From Candidatus Pantoea haifensis (GTDB lineage Bacteria > Pseudomonadota > Gammaproteobacteria > Enterobacterales > Enterobacteriaceae): DNA of 64,000 bases. Where the stretch lies: the NCBI GenBank assembly GCA_018842655.1, contig JAGTWN010000004.1, positions 1,488,001-1,552,000 of the forward strand. Direction: 5' to 3'. How positions within the stretch are numbered: the stretch's first letter is position 1; every line of letters begins with the position of its first letter. This document shows positions 56,374 through 64,000 of this stretch, piece after piece. The notes beneath the pieces are model-generated. The model saw only the letters and a list, made by a program, of their open reading frames with translations, did not search any database and was not told the DNA's origin. The position numbers and the translations under genes were made by a program.

Positions 56374-57536
56374 TCAGAGCTTTTGCTTAATGTAATCTTC
56401 GATGCGCGTAATGATGCCCGCTTCGTCTACCGCCTGTAGCGTGACCAGCGGATAACTCGCCAGCTGCTTATCTTTATCCATCACCTGAATCTCACCAATG
56501 GTTTCATTGGCTTTCAGCGGTGCGTCCAGCGATTTGCGGTTGATAACGTATTTCGCTTTGACGTTTTGCACTTCGCTGCGCGGCAGTGACAGATAAACGT
56601 CGTTCGCGGTGCCAACCTCAACCTGATGCGGGTTGCCATACCAGACATTTTCAGTGCCAATTTTTTTGCCACCGTGGAAAAGTTGCACGGTATCAAAGGT
56701 GTTTTGTCCCCACACCAGCAGTTTACGCGCCTGCTCTTCACGTCCCTTTGCACTCTTACCGCCCATCACGACGGCAATCAGGCGGTGTTGACCCACAACA
56801 TTTGACGCAATGATATTAAAACCAGCGGTGGCGGTATGGCCAGTTTTCAGCCCATCAACGTGCAGATTGTTATCCCACAGCAGGCCGTTGCGGTTATTTT
56901 GCGTGATGCCGTTCCAGGTCAGCGTTTTCTCTTTGTACATAGCGTAAAAATCGGGTTCGCCATCGATTATGGCGCGTGACAGTTTCGCCATATCTGACGC
57001 GCTGGAGAACTGCCCTGGCGCATCAAGACCGTGCACCGTTTCAAAATGAGTATTGGTCAGGCCCAGGCTTTCAACGTAATGATTCATCAGCTTGACGAAA
57101 TTAGCTTCGCTGCCCGCAACGTAATCCGCCAGCGCAACACAGGCGTCATTGCCTGAATCGATAATGACGCCCCGGCTCAGATCGCGCACGCTTAGCTTGT
57201 CGCCGGGCTTAAGAAACATCAGCGATGAACCTTTGAAAACCGGATTTCCTGCCGCCCAGGCATCTTTACCCACGGTGACTATATCGTCGCGGGTGATTTT
57301 TTCTGATCGATAGCGCGATCAACAACATAGCCCGTCATGAGTTTGGTCAGGCTGGCCGGATTACGCCGCTCATCAGGATTTCCGGCGGTCAATACCTGGC
57401 CGGTGGTTGCATCCATTAGCACCCAGGATGCAGCATCAATTGCCGGTGGCGTCAGAGGGAACGGCATATCACCGGCCTGAACCAACGATGCCCAAAGAGT
57501 GGCAGTTACAGTAATCAGCAGACGCCTTTTCAACAC
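56374..57536 (-). CDS. dacD: D-alanyl-D-alanine carboxypeptidase DacD/PBP6b (frameshifted)
   Basis: This ~388-residue low-molecular-mass penicillin-binding protein carries a signal peptide (MLKRRLLITVTATLWASLVQ, A). The active-site motifs are SLTK (catalytic Ser), SGN (IDSGNDACVALADYV) and KTG (HVDGLKTGHTATAGF). The C-terminal domain 2 ends in an amphipathic anchor (IITRIEDYIKQKL). A run of A near 57298 is one base short and splits the frame; restoring it gives DQKKITRDDIVTVGKDAWAA. It trims pentapeptide side chains in the periplasm. DacD rather than DacA/DacC is inferred from gene order. Confidence 0.92.
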
Positions 57537-57731
57537 TTCATCCTTAGTTGCGCAAATATATGATTAAAAGAAACAGCCGCACTTTTTACGGCAAAAGCGT
57601 TTAACAGGTTTGAAGAAATTGAAAAAAGTATGATCGCTGCGGTGTTGCTCTCAGCCTGCACGCAGGCGGTTGTGCTCAGCGGCGCACAAGACTATCCTGA
57701 GTATTGATTTCTACCCGCTCAGGACAACGAC

Positions 57732-59149
57732 GTGCCCTCGGAATTAACTTTTTATTTCACGATTATGAAACCTTTGGCACCAGTCCCTCGCTGGATCGCC
57801 CGGCACAGTTTGCAGGTCTGCGTACAGACAGCAACTTCAATCCGCTTGGCGAGCCACAGGTATTTTATTGCCGTCCGCCAGATGATTATCTTCCTCAGCC
57901 TGAAGCCGTGATGATTACCGGTATCACGCCGCAAATCGCCATGGCGCGTGGTGTAAGCGAAGTGGAATTTGCCGAACGCATCCATGCCCTGTTTACCGAA
58001 CCGCAAACCTGCGTGGTTGGCTATAACAATGTGCGCTTCGACGATGAGGTTACGCGCAACATTTTCTATAGAAACTTTTACGATCCTTACGGCTGGAGCT
58101 GGCAAAACGGTAACTCGCGCTGGGATCTGCTGGATGTCATGCGCGCCTGTTATGCGTTGCGCCCAGAGGGCATCAACTGGCCGGAAAATGACGACGGTTT
58201 CCCCAGCTTTCGCCTGGAACATCTGACTAAAGCTAACGGTGTGGCGCATGAAAATGCGCACGATGCGATGTCTGATGTGTTCGCCACCCTGGCGATGGCA
58301 AAACTGGTAAAAGAGAAGCAGCCAAAGCTGTTTGATTTTCTGTTTACTTATCGCAACAAAAACAAGCTGATGACGCTGATTGATATTCCGCAGATGAAGC
58401 CGCTGGTGCATGTCTCCGGCATGTTTGGCGCTGAACGGGGAAATACCAGTTGGGTTGTGCCACTTGCCTGGCATCCTGATAACCGCAATGCGTTAATTGT
58501 GGTGGATTTAGCCGCAGATATGACGCCGTTGCTGGAACTGGACGCTGATGCCCTGCGTGAACGTCTGTATACCCGTAAAAGCGATCTTGGCGATTTGGCT
58601 TCAGTGCCAATCAAGCTGGTGCATATTAATAAGTGTCCGGTGCTGGCTCCGGCTAATACCTTACGACCCGAAGATGCCGCGCGGTTAGGCATTGATCGTC
58701 AGCACTGCCTGAATAACCTGGCGCTGCTACGGCAACAGCCAGATGTGCGGGAAAAAGCGGTGACGCTGTTTGCCGAAGCTGAACCGTTTACGCCTTCAGA
58801 AGATGTTGATGCTCAGCTTTATAACGGCTTCTTTAGCGATGCCGATCGGGCGGGCATGAATATCATCCGCCAGACCGCGCCGCAGAATCTGCCCGCTCTC
58901 GATTTAACATTTGAAAGCCCACGGGTGATGAAGCTGCTGTTCCGCTATCGCGCACGTAACTTTCCCGGCACGCTGGATGACGCCGAGCAGCAACGCTGGT
59001 TGCAGCACCGCCGTGACGTGTTAAATGCAGAAAAAGTCCAGGCGTTCTTGCTTGAGCTGGAATCGCTGGCAAGCTTGCACGAAGAGGATGCAGAGAAGCT
59101 GGGTCAGTTGAAGGCGCTTTATCTTTATGCGCAAGCGTTGGTTTCTTAG
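57732..59149 (+). CDS. sbcB: Exonuclease I (frameshifted near start)
   Basis: This is a 3'-5' single-strand DNA exonuclease used in repair and recombination. Motifs are FHDYETFGTSPSLDRPAQFA (DxE metal site), GYNNVRFDDEVTRNIFYRNF, NAHDAMSDVFATLAMAKLV and DAQLYNGFFSDADRAGMNI, identical in kind to E. coli SbcB. As written the frame opens far upstream at a TTG, giving an unrelated N-terminus. Adding one T to the TTTTTA run near 57750 gives a GTG at 57732 and PSELTFLFHDYETFG, the family's true beginning, with AGGA eight bases before it. Confidence 0.95.
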
Positions 59150-59187
59150 CGTTTGTTTTCTCAGTGCGCTAAGCGCGCACCAGGGCT

Positions 59188-59223
59188 GAGAGAGGGTTCA
59201 GACCAGGATCTGAAACCTCTCTC
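59188..59223. terminator. Hairpin between convergent sbcB and transporter genes
   Basis: GAGAGAGG-TTCAGA and TCTGAA-CCTCTCTC pair, with single-base bulges, around CCAGGA. The long stem between two convergent genes may stop transcription from both sides, although neither side has a good T tract. Confidence 0.5.
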
Positions 59224-59232
59224 CCTGAAAGA

Positions 59233-60594
59233 TTAAATCAGCGTCCACACCAGCCAGGTAAACGCGAAGCCACATAATCCCATCAGGGTTGTCAGCACCG
59301 TCCAGGTTTTTAACCCATCCGCCACCGACAAACCGAGATAGCGCGTAACCACCCAAAAACCGGAATCATTGACGTGCGATAAGCCCAGGGCGCCAAAGCA
59401 GGCTGAAAGTGCCACCAGAACCAGTTGCATATCCCCTAACCCGGTCACCGCGGTGCTCAGCAATCCACAGGTTGTGACAATCGCGACCGTGGCTGAACCC
59501 TGTGAGGCACGCAGCGCCAGCGATAAAATAAAGGCAGCAGGAATTAACGGCAAATGAATCGTTTGCAGGGAACTGGCCAACGCTTTACCTACGCCAGATT
59601 CAACCAGCACTTTACCAAACGCACCGCCCGCTCCGGAGACCAAAATGACCCCCGCCGCCGTTGAAATCGCATTATTTGACAGCGTTTCCAGCTTCTCTTT
59701 CGGCCAGCCACGACGTAACCCAAGCAACCATCCCGCCAGGGCGAGGGTAATCAACAGGGCGATAGCCGGTGCGCCTATTAGGGTCAGCACTTTCAGCGCC
59801 ATGCTTCCTGGTGCAAGGTGCGGTGGGACTAAAGTTCCCAGCATGATTAATACAATAGGCAGCACAATTAAGCTCGCGACCAGCATGGCGCCAGGCGCGT
59901 TTTTCGTGCGCATTTGCGGCTGCGATTGATCCGCAGATTCCGTCAGTTGCAGTTGCTCAAGCACCTGCACAGAAAGGTGATATTTTCTGCGATTGAGCGA
60001 TTTGGCAATAAAATAGCCAACAACTCCCACCGGCACGGAAATTGCAATGCCCGACATCATCAACCAGCCCAAATCGGCATTGAGCAAGCCCGCCGCCGCC
60101 GCCGGACCGGGGTGAGTTGGCACGGTAACGTGTACCATCAGCATCATGCCCGCCATTGGCAGACCAAATTTCAGCGGCGACAGGCGCATCACTTTACTGA
60201 AGCCATAAATCAGCGGGACGACAATGATGAAGCCCACATCAAAGAAAACCGGCAGGCCAAGGATGAAACCAACAATGGTCAGGGCTGCTGCCATTCGCTG
60301 CGGGCCGCACAGGCTGGCGAAGCGATTTGCCAGCGCGTCAGCACCGCCTGAGGCCTCGATAATCGCGCCAAGAATCGCACCTAACACGATAATGACGGCG
60401 ATGCTGCCTAACAGGCTTCCCATGCCCCCCAGTATCACTTTCATGATGTTTTCAGCAGGAATGCCGGTGGTTAATGCCACAAACAGGCTGGCAACCAGCA
60501 ACGCGATAAACGGATGAACCTTGGCTTTTATTACCAGCAGCAGCAGTAATATCACGCTGACCAGTGCAATGGATAACAGCAATGTAGTGGACAT
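59233..60594 (-). CDS. GntP-family transporter of the threonate operon (YgbN-like)
   Basis: This is a 453-residue proton symporter of the gluconate/GntP family with many hydrophobic segments (LLLSIALVSVILLLLLVIKA; IALLVASLFVALTTGIPA). The family signature HVTVPTHPGPAAAAGLLNAD is present, together with GAGGAFGKVLVESGVGKALA and ALRASQGSATVAIVTTCGLL. Because it follows ltnD-otnK-otnC-otnI, as ygbN does in E. coli, it probably imports L-threonate or a related four-carbon sugar acid. The 131-bp gap before it may hold a weak extra promoter. Confidence 0.9.
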   Translation of the reverse strand: MSTTLLLSIALVSVILLLLLVIKAKVHPFIALLVASLFVALTTGIPAENIMKVILGGMGSLLGSIAVIIVLGAILGAIIEASGGADALANRFASLCGPQRMAAALTIVGFILGLPVFFDVGFIIVVPLIYGFSKVMRLSPLKFGLPMAGMMLMVHVTVPTHPGPAAAAGLLNADLGWLMMSGIAISVPVGVVGYFIAKSLNRRKYHLSVQVLEQLQLTESADQSQPQMRTKNAPGAMLVASLIVLPIVLIMLGTLVPPHLAPGSMALKVLTLIGAPAIALLITLALAGWLLGLRRGWPKEKLETLSNNAISTAAGVILVSGAGGAFGKVLVESGVGKALASSLQTIHLPLIPAAFILSLALRASQGSATVAIVTTCGLLSTAVTGLGDMQLVLVALSACFGALGLSHVNDSGFWVVTRYLGLSVADGLKTWTVLTTLMGLCGFAFTWLVWTLI

Positions 60595-60725
60595 CGGAAG
60601 ACCTCTAAATAATTATATTTTTCAGCAGTTTAATAAGCATTTAACTTTGGTGTCGGGCACAATTTGGCTACAGCGCAACCCACATCGATTCGCCGTAAAC
60701 CGATGTGGTCTGCATGATTTTTTAC

Positions 60726-61510
60726 TTAACGGCGCTTACGCCAGGGTTCAAACCAGCCGAGTCCATCAACGGTATTACCCCGCGGAATATATTCGCAGCC
60801 GATCCAGCCGTCATAGCCAACCTCATCAAGCAGGCTGAACAGGTACGGGTAGTTAATTTCCCCTCATCCGGCTCATGGCGATCGGGCGCAGAAGCGATCT
60901 GCACATGACGATAACGACCCGCATTGTGGCGGATCAGGTGGCTGAGATTGCCGTCCACTAATTGCGCATGAAACAGATCAAGTTGGGTAAAGACGTTGGG
61001 ACGATCAATTAACGCCATCATCTCCAGCGTTTGATACTGGCTGGAATAGAGATAATTCGGCTTCGTTTTGGGGTTTAACGCTTCAATCAGCAAGGTAATG
61101 CCGTGCGGTGCAAACTGCGCCGAGGCGTAATGCATATTGCTTATGAAGGTGTCGACGTAAGCCTGACGATCCGCACCTTGCGGCACCGTCGCAGACATAA
61201 CGTGGACCTGAGGACAGCCGAGCGCCAGCGCATATTCCAGTGCGCGATCGATATCCGTTTTTGCTTCTGCTTCCCGGCCAGGAATGGCCGACACGCCCCA
61301 CTCGCTTGCCGCCACGTTTCCGGCAGCGGTATTGAATAACACCAGCTTAAGCTGATGTGCTTCCAGCAGCTGCTTTAACTGCGCGGCGGGATAGTCGTAA
61401 GGAAACAGAAATTCTACCGCCTCGAAACCAGCATTAGCCGCAGCGGCAAAGCGTTCCAGAAACGGTACCTCAGTAAACTGGGTAGAGAGATTGGCAGCAA
61501 ATTTCGGCAT
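60726..61510 (-). CDS. otnI: 2-oxo-tetronate isomerase OtnI (frameshifted near end)
   Basis: This is a ~262-residue TIM-barrel isomerase of the hydroxypyruvate isomerase family. Parts seen are [60 protein letters not shown] and [18 protein letters not shown] run near 60862 is one base short. One more G gives [20 protein letters not shown] with [20 protein letters not shown], including the metal-binding Glu, and a stop at 60726. It interconverts 2-oxo- and 3-oxo-tetronate. The start overlaps the otnC stop (TAATG). Confidence 0.9.
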
Positions 61511-62136
61511 TATCGACTCCTTAACTCAGCAACTTCGCTATCGCTGAGATAACGAATCGCACGATCGCCCAGCGTGAACATCAGTCGCGCGGTCTCTTCC
61601 AGCTCTTCGGTATTGTCAGCGGCTTCACGCAGCGATTTGCCTACCACGACCGGCCCATGATTCGCGAGCAGAAAGGCACGGTAGCGACCTGCCAGCTGCG
61701 CTAAATCGTCAGCCAGACGCTGATCGCCTGGCTTGTAATAAGGCACCACCGGTACATCACCTACGCGCATCACCACATAGGGCGTAAAGGGGCGAATACA
61801 GTTTTCTGTGTCTAATCCCTGCAGGCAGGAAAGCGCCGTCAGGTAATGGCTGTGCAGATGCACCACCGCTTTGCAGTCAGGATTGTTCAGGTAAAGCGCA
61901 CGGTGAAAAGCGATCTCTTTTGACGGTTTGTCGCCTGAAAGCCACTCACCTTCTGGCGTGACTTTTGACAACCGGGCGGGATCCAGTTCGCCTAAGCACG
62001 ATCCGGTTGGCGTCGCCAGCAAATTGCCATCTTCCAGCAGTAGCGATAAGTTACCGGCAGAGCCGGTGGCGTAACCGCGCTGAAAAAAGGACGCACCGAG
62101 TTGCACCATTTCCTGGCGAGCTTGTTGTTCAGTCAT
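61510..62136 (-). CDS. otnC: 3-oxo-tetronate 4-phosphate decarboxylase OtnC
   Basis: This 208-residue class II aldolase/adducin-fold enzyme starts at ATG 62136 ([20 protein letters not shown]), overlapping the otnK stop (CATGACTGA). It contains [34 protein letters not shown], the zinc histidines in [19 protein letters not shown] and [15 protein letters not shown]. It decarboxylates 3-oxo-tetronate 4-phosphate to dihydroxyacetone phosphate. The frame is intact. Confidence 0.92.
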   Translation of the reverse strand: MTEQQARQEMVQLGASFFQRGYATGSAGNLSLLLEDGNLLATPTGSCLGELDPARLSKVTPEGEWLSGDKPSKEIAFHRALYLNNPDCKAVVHLHSHYLTALSCLQGLDTENCIRPFTPYVVMRVGDVPVVPYYKPGDQRLADDLAQLAGRYRAFLLANHGPVVVGKSLREAADNTEELEETARLMFTLGDRAIRYLSDSEVAELRSR

Positions 62137-63397
62137 GGGAAAACTCCGTTTGAGCACGGCGGAAGAAATCTTCATCGCCAAAATTGCCGGATTTCAGCGC
62201 CAGCGACAGCGGCTGATGAATATCACGCACCCAGGGCACGCCTGGCGAAATCGTCGGGCCGATGTGAAACGCGGTTACGCCAAGGCTCTGCGCCACCACG
62301 CCAGAGGTTTCGCCCCCAGCCACAATAAAACGCTGCCAGCCGCGTGTTTTCAGCTCTTTCGTTACCGCCGCAAACAGCGACTCCACCGCTTCGCTGCTGC
62401 GCTGCGCGCCATATTGCTGTTGAATAGCCTGCAACTGTTGCGCATCTGCGGTGGCAAACAGCATCGGTGCCAGCGCCTGATCGCTATTGGCATCAACCCA
62501 GTCACACAACTGCTGCGCATAGCTTTGCGTCTCCTCCAGGCAACGCCTGACCAGCACTTCCTGCGCCGGTGCCTGTTGACGATAGGCATTGACCTGGCGG
62601 TTGGTCATTTGCGAGCAGGAGCCGGAGATGACTACCGCACGCTGGCCCTGTGGGCGGCCTGCCTCTTCGGCGCTGCTGTGATCGGCGTCAGCGGCTGCCC
62701 ACTGTCGCGCCAGGCCGATCGCCAGGCCTGAACCACCGGTCACTAAACGCATGTCGCGCAGTGCTTCACCCTGCGTTAACAGGTGCTGCTCATTAAGCGT
62801 ATCGAGCACCACATAATTAATGTTCTGTTCACGCATATTGTTAAGCTGACTGCGCACCGCTTCCGCGCCCTGATCCAGCAGCGGTGCAGCGATTAACCCG
62901 GCTTTCCCGCGTGCCTGACGTGTCATCAATCGCAGCAAATTACTGTCTGTCATCGGTGTCACAGGATGATGGCGCATACCGGAGTCGGATAAGAGCTGCT
63001 CGCCAACAAACAGATGCCCCTGATAGACCGTGCGCCCGTTAACCGGCAGCGCCGGACAGATCACCGTTTGCGTTTCATTCAGCGCCGCCAGCAGTGCATC
63101 CGTCACGGGACCAATATTGCCCTGTTCAGTGCTATCGAAGGTCGAGCAATATTTGAAATAGAACCGCTCGCAGCCTTGCTGTTGCAGCCAGCTAAGCGCA
63201 GCCAGTGATTGCTCAACCGCCTGCTCAACCGGGCAGGAGCGGGATTTCAGGCTGATCACAATCGCCTGAGCTTCCAGCGCATCACTGTTATCAGGAATGC
63301 CATTAAACTGAATAGTGGAAAGCCCGTTCTGCACCAGAAAACTGGCAATGTCGGTTGCGCCGGTAAAATCGTCGGCTATCACCCCTAATCGCATCAT
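62129..63397 (-). CDS. otnK: 3-oxo-tetronate kinase OtnK
   Basis: This is a 422-residue kinase of the four-carbon acid sugar kinase family (DUF1537). The N-terminal acid-sugar site is LGVIADDFTGATDIASFLVQ, then FYFKYCSTFDSTEQGNIGPV and CPALPVNGRTVYQGHLFVGE. The C-terminal ATP-binding part shows FIVAGGETSGVVAQSLGVTA and SPGVPWVRDIHQPLSLALKS with GNFGDEDFF. It phosphorylates 3-oxo-tetronate using ATP. The start ATGATG at 63397 overlaps the ltnD stop. Confidence 0.94.
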   Translation of the reverse strand: MMRLGVIADDFTGATDIASFLVQNGLSTIQFNGIPDNSDALEAQAIVISLKSRSCPVEQAVEQSLAALSWLQQQGCERFYFKYCSTFDSTEQGNIGPVTDALLAALNETQTVICPALPVNGRTVYQGHLFVGEQLLSDSGMRHHPVTPMTDSNLLRLMTRQARGKAGLIAAPLLDQGAEAVRSQLNNMREQNINYVVLDTLNEQHLLTQGEALRDMRLVTGGSGLAIGLARQWAAADADHSSAEEAGRPQGQRAVVISGSCSQMTNRQVNAYRQQAPAQEVLVRRCLEETQSYAQQLCDWVDANSDQALAPMLFATADAQQLQAIQQQYGAQRSSEAVESLFAAVTKELKTRGWQRFIVAGGETSGVVAQSLGVTAFHIGPTISPGVPWVRDIHQPLSLALKSGNFGDEDFFRRAQTEFSHD

Positions 63398-64000
63398 GCT
63401 TTCTCCTGACCTTGTGGCAGCGTGATGCCGCTGAAAATCTTGATGACGGCGCTGTCATCTTCGCGGCCATAACCGGCGTTGCTGGCTTCGGTAAACATAT
63501 TCAGTGCAGTAGACGCCAGCGGCAGGGGAAATGCAGCGATTTCGCGGTATCAGCCACCAGGTTAAGATCTTTAACAAAGATATCGACAGCAGATTTTGGG
63601 CTGTAATCCCCGTCAACGACGTGGCGCATACGGTTTTCGAACATCCACGAATTGCCTGCTGCATTGGTCACCACGTCGTACATGGTATCGAGTGGAATGC
63701 CCGCGCGCGCCGCCAGCGCCATCGCTTCTGCGCCCACGGCAATGTGTACGCCAGCCAGAAGCTGATGAATAATTTTAACGGTAGAGCCCAGACCGATCTC
63801 TGTGCCAACGCGATACACTTTAGCGGCTACCGCATCCAGCACTGGCTGTAAGGCTGCAAATACCTCTTCACTACCTGAAGCCATCACTGTCATGTCGCCG
63901 GTTGCCGCTTTGGCCGCGCCACCCGAAACCGGCGCATCAAGCATTAAAAGCTGATGCTCTGCGAGCTGTTTTTCAAACTGCTGCGCATCCTGAGCAGAAA
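63394..64000 (-). CDS. ltnD: L-threonate dehydrogenase LtnD (partial, frameshifted)
   Basis: This is the C-terminal part of a 3-hydroxyisobutyrate-dehydrogenase-type enzyme; the N-terminal NAD domain lies beyond the right edge. Visible are LDAPVSGGAAKAATGDMTVM (substrate loop), GLGSTVKIIHQLLAGVHIAV (catalytic Lys) and FENRMRHVVDGDYSPKSAVD with IFVKDLNLVADTAKSL. A break near 63532 in a C/G run displaces the tail. The correct frame reads LASTALNMFTEASNAGYGRE with DDSAVIKIFSGITLPQ and stops at 63394-63396. It oxidises L-threonate to 2-oxo-tetronate, the first step of the operon's pathway. Confidence 0.9.

Noticed and set aside
57752-58474. A 240-codon minus-strand open frame inside sbcB
   Set aside because: It lies wholly opposite a well-conserved exonuclease gene and has no recognisable domain; it reflects codon bias of the real gene.

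Overview
The window looks like a chromosomal segment of a gamma-proteobacterium of the order Enterobacterales. It is most likely Erwiniaceae (Pantoea-like), although the genus is an inference. The evidence is the enteric backbone. cbl and nac lie beside tRNA-Asn genes, and tmaR-yeeA-sbmC-dacD-sbcB follow in the same order as in Escherichia coli. Around this backbone sit many accessory catabolic genes. No rRNA, CRISPR array, complete insertion sequence or replication origin was found.

Layout. 1-2400: left-running phnF-G-H-I of the phosphonate C-P lyase operon, with a triple PhoB box upstream. 2.7-4.9 kb: a membrane GGDEF-EAL protein. 5-12.2 kb: a short-chain dehydrogenase, a thiamine-diphosphate pyruvate-oxidase-like enzyme, hydantoinase/oxoprolinase subunits HyuB and HyuA, and a GNAT acetyltransferase. 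12.6-17 kb: a wrecked contact-dependent inhibition (two-partner secretion) locus. It holds a transporter gene fused to the distal part of cdiA, two coupled toxin-end/immunity pairs, a symE-like toxin remnant and an OmpX/Ail remnant. 17.3-34.3 kb: a long left-running nitrogen-compound catabolic cluster. It contains an Lrp-type regulator, a GabT-like aminotransferase, an M20 amidohydrolase, a 2-hydroxyacid dehydrogenase, a GNAT, two FAD amine oxidases, a dipeptide-type ABC importer, a type II haloacid dehalogenase-like protein, an aldehyde dehydrogenase and GabD. A good sigma-54 promoter lies at its head. 34.4-38.4 kb: cbl and nac, separated by an unusual GC-rich array of three ~450-bp tandem repeats with strong hairpins; nac has a sigma-54 promoter and an NtrC site. 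38.7-42.2 kb: a ribose/inositol-type sugar ABC importer. 42.7-47.1 kb: two identical tRNA-Asn genes flanking a 4.2-kb accessory segment (TetR, aldonolactone-oxidase-like enzyme, GT8 glycosyltransferase, GNAT). 47.2-53.8 kb: a flavin monooxygenase, a solitary second elongation factor G with a divergent ArsR regulator, a ketopantoate-reductase-like gene, a YdcF-like gene and a LacI regulator. 53.9-59.1 kb: tmaR, yeeA, a gluconate-dehydrogenase remnant, sbmC, dacD and sbcB. 59.2-64 kb: the L-threonate/tetronate operon (transporter, otnI, otnC, otnK, ltnD), cut by the right edge.

A dominant technical feature is that about thirty single-base frame breaks interrupt otherwise well-conserved genes. 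Where I could rebuild the frame by eye, most are repaired by adding one base to a homopolymer run, and one by removing a base. I treat these as probable sequencing or assembly errors and give whole-gene coordinates across them. The pseudogene label is kept for real remnants with large missing parts.

The genes suggest a soil- or plant-associated bacterium that scavenges phosphorus (phn) and nitrogen (NtrC/sigma-54-linked amine cluster, Nac) and competes by contact-dependent inhibition.
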